The notes below the pieces were generated by a model. It saw only the letters and a program-made list of their open reading frames with translations. It was not told where the DNA came from and searched no databases. From Zygnema circumcarinatum (Eukaryota > Streptophyta > Zygnematophyceae > Zygnematales > Zygnemataceae): DNA of 29,131 bases. The position numbers and the translations under genes are program-made. The first letter of the stretch is position 1. Each line of letters begins with the position of its first letter. Positions 17,935 to 28,163 of the stretch are shown here, one piece after another. The stretch is from NCBI GenBank assembly GCA_037447605.1, contig CM074815.1:127054-156184 (forward strand), given 5' to 3'.

Positions 17935-18554
17935 CTGCACATATAACAAAACAAAAAGCAAATTTAAACTTTAAACTTCAGTAACATAAAAAAAAACAAC
18001 AACAATAAAGTTAGCTAAAGTGAGAGAATGAAAACAGTCGAATGTCATGCAGAAAAAAAAACACGCAGAACTAGAAAATCTGCAGACTCCCCCACAAATA
18101 AAAGCATTACGCTGAGCATACTTGCCTTCTGTTTTTTTTCCCTTCGCTATCCCCCCCATAAAGGGAAGCTGGGCGACGTTCAAACCGTGGCCCGTAGCAG
18201 CCATCGCTCGTCAAGAAAGAATTCCGATGGCTGCTATAGTAACAGTTACTGAAAACGGTTAGCGGTTAACGGTTAACGGTTAAGTGGTGACTGAGAAATT
18301 TCAGAAGGGTACCTTTCCTGATGCCAAGCCGCAGCAGCCGACAGATACCAAGTTTGAGTATGAAGACAGAGACAGTCAGAAAGACAGACAGCAAAAAGTA
18401 AAAAGTGAGAACAAAGAGAAAAATAGCGACGAAAACATGTAGTCAAAAGTAATTCACATGCGAAAAGAAGCACTAAGAAAGAAAGGGGAGGAATAATATT
18501 CCACCCACGTGTAACTCAAGTTTTTCACTGAATACACTTTTTTTTTATTATCCT

Positions 18555-18595
<41 letters not shown>

Positions 18596-19023
18596 CACTC
18601 TACAACACTCGCGCCTCAAGACTATTTCTCCTCTTGTTGATCCTTGAAACTCCAGGCTCACTCCTTATATTCCTAGTTTCGTCCTCTCTCCCTCATCAAC
18701 ATCCGTCGTTTCTTTCTCTTTACTTTCCCACACGTTTTCTACCTTCCACCACATTACCGTATCTTTCTTCTCTTCCTCCCACCGCCTCCCTTCCTCCCAC
18801 CTCTCCAAAGCAGTACATCACCTTCCCCTTCCTCCTAGGGCCTCCTGCCCCCCCAGTGTCTCACCCTCCTCCCTCGCCCCCCGACTTCCCTTCCCAACCC
18901 CGACCCTCGGTAATCACCCATAGCAGGTAATATATATCAAGAAAAAGTAAAATCAGTAGCAATTCGAGATATTTCGTTCAATCGATTTCCATGTTTGGTA
19001 TTTATGATTCCCGTTAGGGAAGG
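17935..19023. other. Spacer between the membrane-protein gene and U2 snRNA
   Basis: This holds the possible upstream exon of the membrane-protein gene (18126-18204), a run of GGTTAAC heptamers with three AACGG cores at 18254-18284, and a (CT)n microsatellite at about 18557-18592. A C/T-rich stretch runs over 18600-18920. The segment just before 19024 is the downstream flank of U2. I see no other gene. Confidence 0.55.
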
Positions 19024-19213
19024 GCTGCACCGACCTCGGAGGTAGTGCCATACCGAGGCGACGCTGAAGGACCCGGCCAGCAAGCTGGCCTTTGGACCCT
19101 CCGCCCTGAAAAATTAGGTTAATATCGTGTGGTCCGATGGACCACGTATCAGATAATAAACTGATAAGAACAGATACTACACTTGATCTTAGCCAAAAGG
19201 CCGAGAAAGGTAT
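19024..19213 (-). ncRNA. U2: U2 spliceosomal snRNA
   Basis: Read on the minus strand the gene starts ATACCTTTCTCGGCCTTTTG, followed by the branch-point-pairing region GTGTAGTATCTG, stem-loop II (TTATCAGTTTATTATCTGAT) and an Sm-type site AATTTTTC. A GC-rich 3' half follows, with hairpins built on CCAGCTTGCTGG and CCTCGG..CCGAGG. The length of about 190 nt is normal, and the ATACC start is plant-like. Compared with plant and animal U2 as I recall them, nucleotide 58 is T instead of A (genomic 19156). The exact 3' end is uncertain by a few bases. The upstream flank has a plant-type USE, which indicates an active gene. Confidence 0.97.
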
Positions 19214-19271
19214 ACCTTCAATGTGGTTGGAGTTTGGTTAAGAAAGTGGGGATGGTGAGAGCGGAAAATGT

Positions 19272-19281
19272 CGATGTGGGA
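19272..19281 (-). promoter_or_regulatory. Plant-type upstream sequence element (USE) of the U2 gene
   Basis: The minus strand reads TCCCACATCG, matching ten of the eleven positions of the plant snRNA consensus RTCCCACATCG; the first position is C instead of R. It lies about 59-68 bases before the U2 start, close to its usual place. Only a poor TATA-like sequence (TTTCTTAACC) is visible near -30. Confidence 0.75.
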
Positions 19282-20360
19282 GAATTTGGCAGCCCGCTAT
19301 TGCAACGCCAGGAGGGCCTTTAAATATGTACGGCTACCACGTGTGAAGAGGCGTCCGCCAATCAAAGGCAAGATTTCGGCGTGCGGAACGTACGTTTTTG
19401 GGGAGATTGTTCGTACTGTTTCGTACGTGCCACTTTGTCAGCATTTGTGCCGTACGTTTATTGGTACCAAATGTTACTGTTCTGTTTGTCTAACTGTAAC
19501 AGTACACAGTTCACCGCTTAAAACTACATGGAACCTCAGAAGGAAGGCTCGCAGTTTACGGAACTAATGACGTGTCAGCCCATCATGCTGCCAAGTGGCA
19601 ACCATTGTCGGCTAGACTCCCGAGCAGCCGCATAGAACCGCGATGGGCAAAAATCCGAAAGGTTTCTGGTGGGTTCCGTACAAACCAAACGGCCAAAAAC
19701 CAGCAACCAGGTTTGCAACTTATTGGGAAGTTTCTAGCAGGAGCAACAACCCGCAACGACGCTTTCGCTCAAAGTCGCGCGCAGGATTTGAAAGTTCTTC
19801 TCCTTCGCCGAGAGGAACCGGCAGACCTTCGCAGGGGGACAGCCCTTCAGATTTTGACCCCCAAGGCAACGCTCGCTACATTTCTAGGCCCACACAATGG
19901 TCATGCTTTAGGAAGCAAATATTTCCATTTCGGAGAAATACATACAGTATTTACACATGACATATTATTCACAACTATGTACCGCCATATACATACGAGA
20001 GAGAGAGGGAGAGGGAGAGAAAGAGAGGGAGAGGGGGAGAGAGAGAGGGAGGGAGAGGGAGAGAATGAGAGGGAGAGGGGGAGAGAGAGAGGGAGGGAGA
20101 GGGAGAGAATGAGAGGGCGAGGGCGAGGGAGAGAGAGAGAGGGAGGGAGAGAAAGAGAGGAAGAGGGAGAGAGGAAGAGAGGGAGAGGGCGAGAGAGAGA
20201 GGGAGAGAAGGAGAGAGAGAGGGAGAGAGGGAGAGGGCGAGAGAGAGAGGGAGAGGGAGAGAGAGAGGGAGAGGGAGAGAGAGAGAGAGGGAGAGAGCGA
20301 TGCAAATCCTCGAGCTCGTCCCTACCAAATCCCCCCCCTGCACCCAAAACTATAAACCCC
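19282..20360. other. Spacer between U2 and the asparaginase gene
   Basis: No gene is supported. Six GTAC cores fall at 19328-19467, and an exact SBP-type site TCCGTACAA at 19675-19683. CACGTG is near 19339. Bases 19997-20297 are a GAGAGGGA microsatellite downstream of the asparaginase stop. The open frame at 19572-20630 is driven by this repeat. Confidence 0.6.
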
Positions 20361-22259
20361 TCACCAAATAGCAACCTCCCATTCCCTCCCCTCCCTCGCA
20401 CACGCTCGGAACATCCCCAACGTGTTGAACTCCATGCAGACCTCTCCGTTCCGTGCAACGGCAACAAGACCGCATGTACCCGCCGGCAACTGCTCAACAC
20501 GAACTTCACCGCCTCCTCCAATTTCATATTTTTGTATTCCATCGCAGCCGCCACATTCCGCCCCACAGAGGATCTGATTATGACTTCTCCAACTCCGGTA
20601 GCCGACACCGCGCATAAAGAGTTTGCATAATTCCCCGCCCCAATGATGGGCGTGTCTCCGATCCTGCCTACCATCTTATTTGTTCTGCCGCCTGTCGACG
20701 TGGCGGCTGCACATTGGCCAACGGAGTCCACCACAACGCATCCAACAGTTTCTGTCTGCGGTCTTTCTGTTGCCGTTGCAGTTTCCGTTTCCGTTTCCGT
20801 TGCCGTTACTGTGTGGGAGCCTTCGTTGACCTCCTCTTCTTCACTGCCTTTGTCGTTGAAATTGTGGTCCATCTGCAACAAACCAAACGTTCCTTCAGAA
20901 AGAATGTGCTTCTCTCCCTCTGTCTCTCTACTCTCCGTTTCTCCCTCTCTCTGCCTCGCTTTTTAAGTTTCCTTTTTCCATTCCTTCTCCTTTTTCTTTT
21001 ACCTCCTTCTTCCACATTTTATCTCTACCCAACAGCTCCTCTTTGTTTGCCCCCCTCTCCCCTCCTCTCTCTCCCAGACCCCCCCCGGCTCCCTATCTCA
21101 CTACAGCTAAATCGTGATAATTGCGGAAAGTTATGTCAAGTCTGCTGTACCTGAATCCGGTTGTTTCTTTGCGCATCTTCCCATTGTTTCCGACGCATAT
21201 CTGTAATAAACCACTCGTTCTGCTGTCGCTCCACCTCCTGCAAGGAGCGAACAACGCTGAATCAGTTCAGACTTACTGAACTGTAACAACATCGAACCAA
21301 CCCCATGCATTGTGTTTAAGACAAAAACATGTTCACAGTAAAAAAGCAATTCACAGTTTTCTCAGAAAAAGCCCATCGAGCATCCTCACCACACCTCTGA
21401 AAAGCAATGAATGGTCCAACGCCTTAAGGTCAACTTTGCCCCCCTTGAACCGCCCATTCACACACAACGACGAGATAAGGAAGACCTCCTTACCCCTCCA
21501 TCTCGCCAATCAATCAATAATCAGTTCACACAATTCTTAGGATGAGTTTGCCCTATACTTGCTCCTTAGCAAATTCCTCCGCTCCATCAAAAGCCAAATA
21601 AATGTGCGGCGTTTTCTCCATAACAAGTCGAGCCAATGAGATCGGATGCACGACAGTTGTCAGCCCCGAGACAGCGCCACATGTCACCGCCCAGTCGGCG
21701 CCACGTGGCTCCACACCCGCGGCAGAGGTCGCAGAGGAGGGAGGGAGCGACGCCATGATGCACGCCTCCATCTCCACTGTGGCCGCATGGGTGAGGACGG
21801 AGCCTCTGCCGGCGTTGAAGAGGGGGTCGTCTTCCAGGGCTTTGACCTTGGCCACATGGGGAGGGAGGGAGGGAGGGAGGGAGGGAGGGAGGGAGGGAGG
21901 GAGGTGAGGTGGGAGGAGATGGTGGTCAATAGGGGACATATAAATGTCTCCGTAAACGGCGAGAGACGAGGAGACTTTGACATTTCGGTTCCATATGGAA
22001 CCTATAAAACTTGAATCCCTGAACTCTACGACAGAATCCCTCAACCCTGTGTGCGTGCTTGAAGGCCTCCATCCCTCACCACAAGCTCTGCGACGTCCAG
22101 AGCAGAGGCGCCATGGCCGCCCTCGAGAGCGTTCACACCGAGCGCCAAAATGCGGCGGAGAGAGTCGAGGTAGAGCTGCTTGGTGGCGGTGTCGATGGCG
22201 GGGGAGATGGGCCCCGCCCCGCCGTGCAGCGCGATGGCCCACGGACCGCGCGGAGCCAT
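20361..22259 (-). CDS. Isoaspartyl peptidase / L-asparaginase (Ntn hydrolase, plant type), one-base frameshift in the last exon
   Basis: Exons on the minus strand are 22259-22080, 21846-21559, 21237-21151 and 20872-20361. The start [16 protein letters not shown] is the family N-terminus. Further matches are [40 protein letters not shown], the nucleophile segment ETVGCVVVD (Thr codon 20749-20747, cleaved autocatalytically), [23 protein letters not shown] and the C-terminus [11 protein letters not shown]. The enzyme hydrolyses isoaspartyl dipeptides and asparagine after cleaving itself into alpha and beta subunits. The last exon changes frame at about 20485-20500: LEEAVKFVL is in one frame, while [17 protein letters not shown] to the TGA at 20361 is in another. 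The exon length (512) is one short of a multiple of three, so one base is missing, either as a sequencing error or as a real lesion. An acidic linker before the nucleophile ([21 protein letters not shown]) is longer than usual. A TTAGGG array precedes the ATG by 37 bases. Confidence 0.88.
21858..21904. repeat. GGGA microsatellite in intron 1 of the asparaginase gene
   Basis: About eleven GGGA units stand on the + strand, so CCCT on the sense strand, where they serve as an extended pyrimidine tract next to the acceptor at 21847. Confidence 0.9.
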
Positions 22260-22296
22260 GGCGGGCCCGGGAGGGTGCAGAAGTGGGATGGGAATA

Positions 22297-22475
22297 TTAG
22301 GGTTAGGGTTAGGGTTAGGGTTAGGGTTAGGGTTAGGGTTAGGGTTAGGGTTAGGGTTAGGGTTAGGGTTAGGGTTAGGGTTAGGGTTAGGGTTAGGGTT
22401 AGGGTTAGGGTTAGGGTTAGGGTTAGGGTTAGAGTTAGGGTTAGGATTGGGGTTAAAATTAGGGTCTGGGTTAAT
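22297..22475. repeat. Interstitial telomere-type (TTAGGG)n array
   Basis: About 22 perfect TTAGGG units run from 22297 to about 22432 on the + strand, followed by degenerate units (AGAGTTAGGG, AGGATTGGGG, AAAATTAGGG) to about 22475. The unit is six bases, not the seven-base TTTAGGG of most land plants. Unique genes lie on both sides, so it is not a chromosome end. In the sense of the asparaginase gene it reads CCCTAA, the telo-box core. Confidence 0.97.
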
Positions 22476-23007
22476 GATTGGCGGCCATCGGGGTGTTGAA
22501 AATGTTAATACCCATTGCCAATGGTTGCTAGCATTGGTCGCCAATGGTTGTCAACCATTCAGCGTTTCGCAACCATTGCCAATGGTTGACACCTTTGTCA
22601 ATGGTTGCAACCGTGGTTTCCAATGGTTGGAGCCGTTAGTTGGCCGACCAGCCAACCACCGCCAATGGGTGCAACCATTTGGTTTTATTGTACAATGTAA
22701 AAATGGAATTCACAAGACAAACCAATCATAGCCAATAGTCCATGTTGGGACCTTGATTAACCCAACCCTTCACCGTTGAAACAGGTTTTTAAATGGAGAG
22801 GAACAATGCCTTCAAGCAGACACCCCCCCAACAAGTCTCAACACATGTTGCAAGTGCTTCCATCAACACAGTGTCCGTGTAAGTGTCCACCCTGTTCCTT
22901 CAACACAAAAAAAAATGGCTCAAAATAACATGGTGATGATCTTTTGTTGAACAAGCGGTCCATCTTTTGAGAGCCGTGCTCGACCCCAAACCAGTCCCAG
23001 CCTGACT
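22476..23007. promoter_or_regulatory. Upstream region of the asparaginase gene with CAATGGTTG repeats
   Basis: Five CAATGGTTG copies start at 22519, 22542, 22580, 22599 and 22621. Inverted CAACCATT copies start at 22552, 22570 and 22671, some forming the palindrome CCATTGCCAATGG. CCAAT is embedded in several. From 22740 to 23007 I see nothing recognisable apart from the 3' flank of the transporter gene. Confidence 0.5.
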
Positions 23008-25692
23008 CTATGTCTTCCCCCTCCTCGCCGCCAGTATGGTGGCGAGGAGCACAATTCCGCCTCCAAAATACCCTAACGGAGCGATCCTTTCGCCAAGGAA
23101 ACCGGCAGCAAACAGAGCGGCCCATACAGGCTGCAAGGAGTACAGGACCTGAGGGCACAGAAAGTCAACAAATCTTAAATCAGCATAAATCTTCGAGAAA
23201 GGGAATGAAAAAAAGAAAAACTTTCGAAGATGTGAAGTAGCAGGAGTGGCAATGGGGCTCATTCAGTACAATATATATATATATAGATTTTATGTTTTAG
23301 ATTTACCTGCGCTTCCGCTGCGGGCACAACGCTTTGCCCCAACGTTTGAAGCAGCGCCGCTATGGCTCCGCACCCGATAGCAGAAAAAGCTACGGCCAAT
23401 AGCACACTGCCATCTGTCCAACTCTCCCACAACGTGCCAAGCTCCTTCCCTGCACTCGACCCAAAACAAGAAAAAATAAGGCTATGTAAAAACAAAGAGG
23501 GGAGGGGGAGGGGGAGGGGGGAGGGGGAGGGGAGGGGGGAGGGGGAGGGGGAGGGGGGAGGGGGAGGGGGGAGGAGGGGAGGGGGAGTGGAGGGGAGGGG
23601 GGAGGGGGAGGGGGAGGGGAGGGGGAGGGGGAGGGGGAGGGGAGGGGGAGGGGAGGGGGGAGGGGGAGGGGGAGGGGAGGGGGAGGGGGGAGGGGGAGGG
23701 GGAGGGGGAGGAGGGGAGGGGGAGGGGGAGGGGGAGGGGGAGGGGGAGGGGGGAGGGGGAGGGGGAGGGGGAGGGGGAGGGGGAGGGGGGAGGGGGAGGG
23801 GGAGGGGGAGGGGGAGGGGAGGGGGAGGGGAGGGAGGGGGGAGGGGAGGGGGAGGGGGGGGGGACGCAAGCCACTGGGTTGGGAGAGGGAATGACCGACT
23901 CGCTCTCTTCCTCTCTCGCACTCTCTCGCCCCCTCTCCCTCTCTCTCTCCTCTCTCGCAGTCTCACCCCACGACTGACTAAAATATTTCGCCCAACAGAT
24001 TCAGAGAGAGGGTAAGTAAAACTGACGAATCAAAATTTTGGGATTTTGAACGGCCCCCAAAGGGAACATGCCCTTACCTTGAGCGGCCATGGCCCAGAGG
24101 TCAACTCCGGTCCACGCTCCGGACAAGACGAGTGCGACAAACATATTAACGGTCGTCAAACGAATGGCGGGAAACTTTCTCGCATGAGAGCCGAGTCGGA
24201 CAGTTGTGAGGGCAAAAAAGAATGCAGCCGAGAGCACTCCCATGTCGCCCAATAGCGTGTCTTCAGAAGGACAAGGGGCGCCTCTGCCATCCAATTCAGG
24301 AGTGACACGTGGCAGAAAAAAAAAATCAGCAAGGAGAGTGACAAAGGAAGGGAGTGAGGGCAACCAAGGGGGAAAAAGAGCTGAGGGTGTATAGAGGGAG
24401 AAAGGAGGGCAAGGGAGAGAAAAACGACAAGGGGAGTAAGGGAGAAGTGGGAGAGAGTTGTAGATAGGAGCGGGACGGGGGAAGGCGGAGAGGGAGAAAG
24501 AGAGAGTGTGAGAGAGAGAGAGAGACACGAACTTCGCAGGCAAACGATGTACTTTGAAAATTTTCAGATGAATTTTTAGATGGAATGAAGTGAGTTACAG
24601 AAGCAAAGATGAGGCGAATAACAAAAGACCAGAGGAGGCCGACTGCCTGACCACTCACTTACACATGTCAGTAGTTGCCAGTTCCGTATTCTCTGCCACG
24701 TCAGCAGTGCCGAGACTGGTGGAGGAGGCCAGCAGGGCGATGCCGCCGAGTGCCAGCGAGGCAGCTGCCCACGTGGACGCAGGAATTTCCTCTCCAGAAA
24801 ATGCGGATAGGAGGGGGACCAAAATATTCGAAATTTGAACTTCAAAACCAGCACGGGTGGCAGTGGTGTATTCGAGTGCTGACGTCTGCGAAAGCAGGAG
24901 GGAGAGGAGGGAGAGGAGGAGGGAGAGGTTGGATGTTTGGAGAACGGGAGAGGGAGAGAGGAGGACGAGGAGAGGGAGAAGGGGAGGGAGAGGGGAAGGG
25001 AGAAAGAGAAGGAGAAGGAGAAGCGAGGGACAGAAAGGGTTGATGAGAGAGAGAGAGAAGGCAAGGAAAGAGCGCGTGCACTCTCTCTCTCTCTCTCTCT
25101 CCCTCCCTTCCTCTCTCGCTTTCTTCTACTCACTTGCAATGATGCCCCTACGAATGACCACACCCCGAGATCGATTCCGGCTGCCCACACCGAGCGGTCT
25201 CCCAACCACTCCCACCAATTTTCATTGGATGCAATGTTTACTCTCTCCTCTTGATTCGTTGAGTCCTTAGAAGAAATGGAGGCCATGGCTTGCTCCTCAA
25301 ATGGGAGGAGGAGGAGGAAGAATGTGACGGAGATAGCTGCAGTTACATTCACGATAACGGATTACAGGAGTTCAAGTTTTCATTCACAAGGTGCTCTCTG
25401 CCGCGGTCAGAAAGAAGCTGATGAGAGAGAGTTTTACCACACACAACAAAAGCATGACCTAAAAGAGCGGAAGACTGAGGCTTTAGGAATCATTGAGCGT
25501 GTATGCGTTGATCCAATTAAGGTTTGCTTTGAGCCAACTGTTACGCACAGTCGAGAGATCAAGATTATGGAATAGTTCAAGTATAAATAGGAGACTAAAC
25601 ACAATTAAGGTCCAAAATCGACCGAACAAATGTAGATGACCATTGAAAAACGGGAGCGGTGGGGGAGAGAGAGAGAGAGGGTGGGAGAGGGA

Positions 25693-25760
<68 letters not shown>

Positions 25761-26376
25761 GGAAGGAGGGAGAGAGAGAGAGAGAGAGAGCAGTCGAATC
25801 ACCTTTGCGGACGAATGTGAGAACACTTGCATGAGGTGGCCCCGGCTGAGAATAAATATACCGCAAGAGCACACCGTATACGCCCCATAACACCGTCACT
25901 CCGAGTAGCAAAATCCTCCCTAAGGGAACTCCAATGGTACTCAGTTCATCTTTATCCCTCTCCCGTGCACTACCACCCTCCCTCCTTTCATCCCTCTCGC
26001 CCTCCCCTTCTCCTCCTCTACCGATTCCTTCTTCTCCTCTACCCTCTCCCTCTTCGCTCAAGCCTTCTCCTTCCCCTGCTCTAGATAATCCCTGCCTCCT
26101 CTTACAACAAACCCTAATACTGCCGCCATACATGTCATGCATATCTCCATGTCTATGCATGACTCCACAATGACCATCACTCACATTCCCATCCCGACCC
26201 ATAGAGGTCTTTGCAACCCTAATGCCCCCCTGAACCCTAACCCTGACTCTAACCCTAACCCTAATTTTGGAATCCCAGGCATCCCCTCCAGAAAGTCCCA
26301 TGGCCTGGCTTCGCCTGCATGTGCGCGCATGGCCTCCGTCCCGCCGCAGAGAACACGCCCAAGGGCTTTGCAACAT
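23008..26376 (-). CDS. EamA/DMT-superfamily membrane transporter (plant plastid-type)
   Basis: Well-supported minus-strand exons are one ending at 25803, then 25336-25134, 24885-24663, 24281-24078, 23449-23307 and 23148-23008, all in phase. The product has about ten hydrophobic helices in two EamA repeats: LGRILLLGVTVLWGVYGV, DLGVWSFVGASLQ, then YTTATRAGFEVQISNILVP, WAAASLALGGIALLA, MGVLSAAFFFALTTVRLG, and the final VLYSLQPVWAALFAAGFLGE with YFGGGIVLLATILAARR. The pattern, including SQPGPPHASVLTF, matches plant EamA proteins; the substrate cannot be told. The N-terminus is uncertain. The frame is open up to an ATG at 26376, but part of that is telomere-like sequence (RVRVRVRV) and Gly/Glu repeats. 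A small intron (donor GTGAGT near 26186, acceptor near 26095) would keep frame. The junction of the 24663 and 24281 exons has an alternative (24665 to 24283) differing by one residue. Confidence 0.82.
23498..23864. repeat. GGGGGA microsatellite in an intron of the DMT gene
   Basis: About 365 bases of GGGGGA/GGGGA units stand on the + strand, C/T-rich in the gene's sense, inside the intron 24077-23450. Open frames across it are low-complexity. Confidence 0.92.
25665..25790. repeat. (GA)n microsatellite in an intron of the DMT gene
   Basis: GA dinucleotide repeats, including one run of roughly 30 units, lie between the exon ending at 25803 and the exon starting at 25336. A matching CT run is at 25080-25101 in the next intron. 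Confidence 0.9.
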
Positions 26377-26731
26377 GGGGTAGGGCAGATTCGGGGTTTC
26401 AGATCAGGATCAAGATAGTGAAGGAATTGAATACCGAAGGAGGCGAACAGGACAGCTTCAACTTGCGGAATTTATAAAGTAAAAATTCTGCGCAAGTGAG
26501 GGGTCGCGTTCACTGTTTCGTTGACGTTGACTCCACAAGGGGCCGCCACGTGACAAGTCTGACACGTGTCGATCTGCCTGCAAGCCACGTGTACCGTATG
26601 TGAGGAATCTAAACACTCAACCCTAACCCTAACGACAAAGCCCAAGCCCTGACCTAAAGAACCTCGTCCCTTAGCTAGAGTATCAGCATGCGCGAGTGCA
26701 GAAAGAAAACAGAAAGGGAGCTCTTCCAGCC
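26377..26731. promoter_or_regulatory. Divergent promoter with three G-boxes and a telo-box
   Basis: The spacer separates the DMT gene (-) and the L2HGDH gene (+). CACGTG cores start at 26547, 26563 and 26586. A telo-box-like CAACCCTAACCCTAAC lies at 26618-26633, about 100 bases before the L2HGDH ATG. TTTATAAATT-type sequence (about 26470-26478) could be a TATA box for the minus gene. A related telomere-like stretch, AACCCTAACCCT with variants, is at about 26217-26266 inside the DMT 5' part. Confidence 0.55.
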
Positions 26732-28091
26732 ATGGCGGAGGGCGGCGGAGTCCCCGAGGAGACCGTGGAATGCGCCGTGATTGGCGCTGGCGTGGTGGGG
26801 CTCGCTGTAGCGCGCCACGTGGCGGAGGGCGGGCGGGAGGTGGTGCTGCTAGAGGCGGCGGGCGCCATAGGGACCGCAACGAGCTCCCGCAACAGCGAGG
26901 TCGTCCATGGCGGCCTCTACTACCCGCCGGGGAGCCTCAAGGTTTCGGCCTCATACTGGAGGGTGGAGTGAGGCCTTAGGAGGGGAGTCTTTTCGATGGG
27001 GTATGGAGCAGTATGCATATTGTTTTATTTGTTTATTTGTTTGTTGTTTAGTTGTTTTTGGTCGGGAGATCTTTAGGGTTGGTGATGGGTCGAAGGTGAG
27101 AGCTGTCATTGATTTGGACAGTGGGCCAAACCCTTTACTTTGGGTGTTGGGCAAGGAGCCCGAAAGGTATCTCTGCAGGGCTCGGATCTGCGTTTGCTTC
27201 AATTCTATTGTTGAATCGAAGTTCAATCTCATCGAAAGTAATTGAAGTTAGACTGAATCTGGAATTCAATCCATCACATTGTGCTGTTCCCTTGCGCAGG
27301 CGAAGCTGTGTGTGGAAGGAAGGCGCGAACTGTATCGCTTCTGTGAAGAGCATGGAGTTGGTTACAAGAAAACGGGCAAACTCATCGTAGCCACAAGCCC
27401 CAAGGAGCTTCACAAACTCGACGACCTCATGGTATGCATCTCCTCATCATCGCACTTAGCACTTTCCAACATGTATGCACTTCGTCCAAGCTTTCAAACA
27501 TCGAAATCATTTCTAAACCAGCACATTATGTAAACCAGTCTAGAGGCAATCAGAGGGAGAGAGGGGGGAAGGGGGAGAGGGAGAGACAGAGACAGAGAGG
27601 GAAACGGAGAGAGAGAGAGAGGGAGAAATGGGTAGGGGGGCGGGAACGCGTGGAGGGGGGAGGGGGACGGCCCACGGGAGGGGAGAGGCTAAGTGGGAGC
27701 GAGATGGGGAGGAAGTGGGAGGCGGGGGCCTTGGGCTGCGGGACGGGGACAGGAGGAGGGGGAGAGGGGGAGGGGAGCGGGAAAGGGGGGGGGGGGGGGT
27801 GGTAGGGGGAGAGGGAGGAAGGAGCGACGGGATGGCAACGGGGGGGGGGAGGAGGGAGGGGGGAGGGGGGGGGGGGCGGAGAGAGAGAGTCCTAAAGCCT
27901 GACAGTGAACCAAGGAGAGGCAGTGGCGGGCCTGCAGACGCGAGGGCTCAAAAACGGAGTGGAGGGTTTGAGGATGGTGACGAGGGAGGAGGCTGCGGAG
28001 CTCGAGCCGAATGTTGTCTGTGAGAGAGCCCTGCTCTCTCCTGAGACCGGAATTGTGGACAGCCATGCGCTTATGCTGGGATATCTGGTAT

Positions 28092-28163
<72 letters not shown>

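Noticed and set aside
19572-20630. 352-codon + strand frame
   Set aside because: Its middle is a GAGAGGGA microsatellite and its end is antisense to the asparaginase exon; no domain is visible.
22297-22475. True telomere or chromosome end
   Set aside because: The array is short and flanked on both sides by ordinary genes, so it is interstitial.
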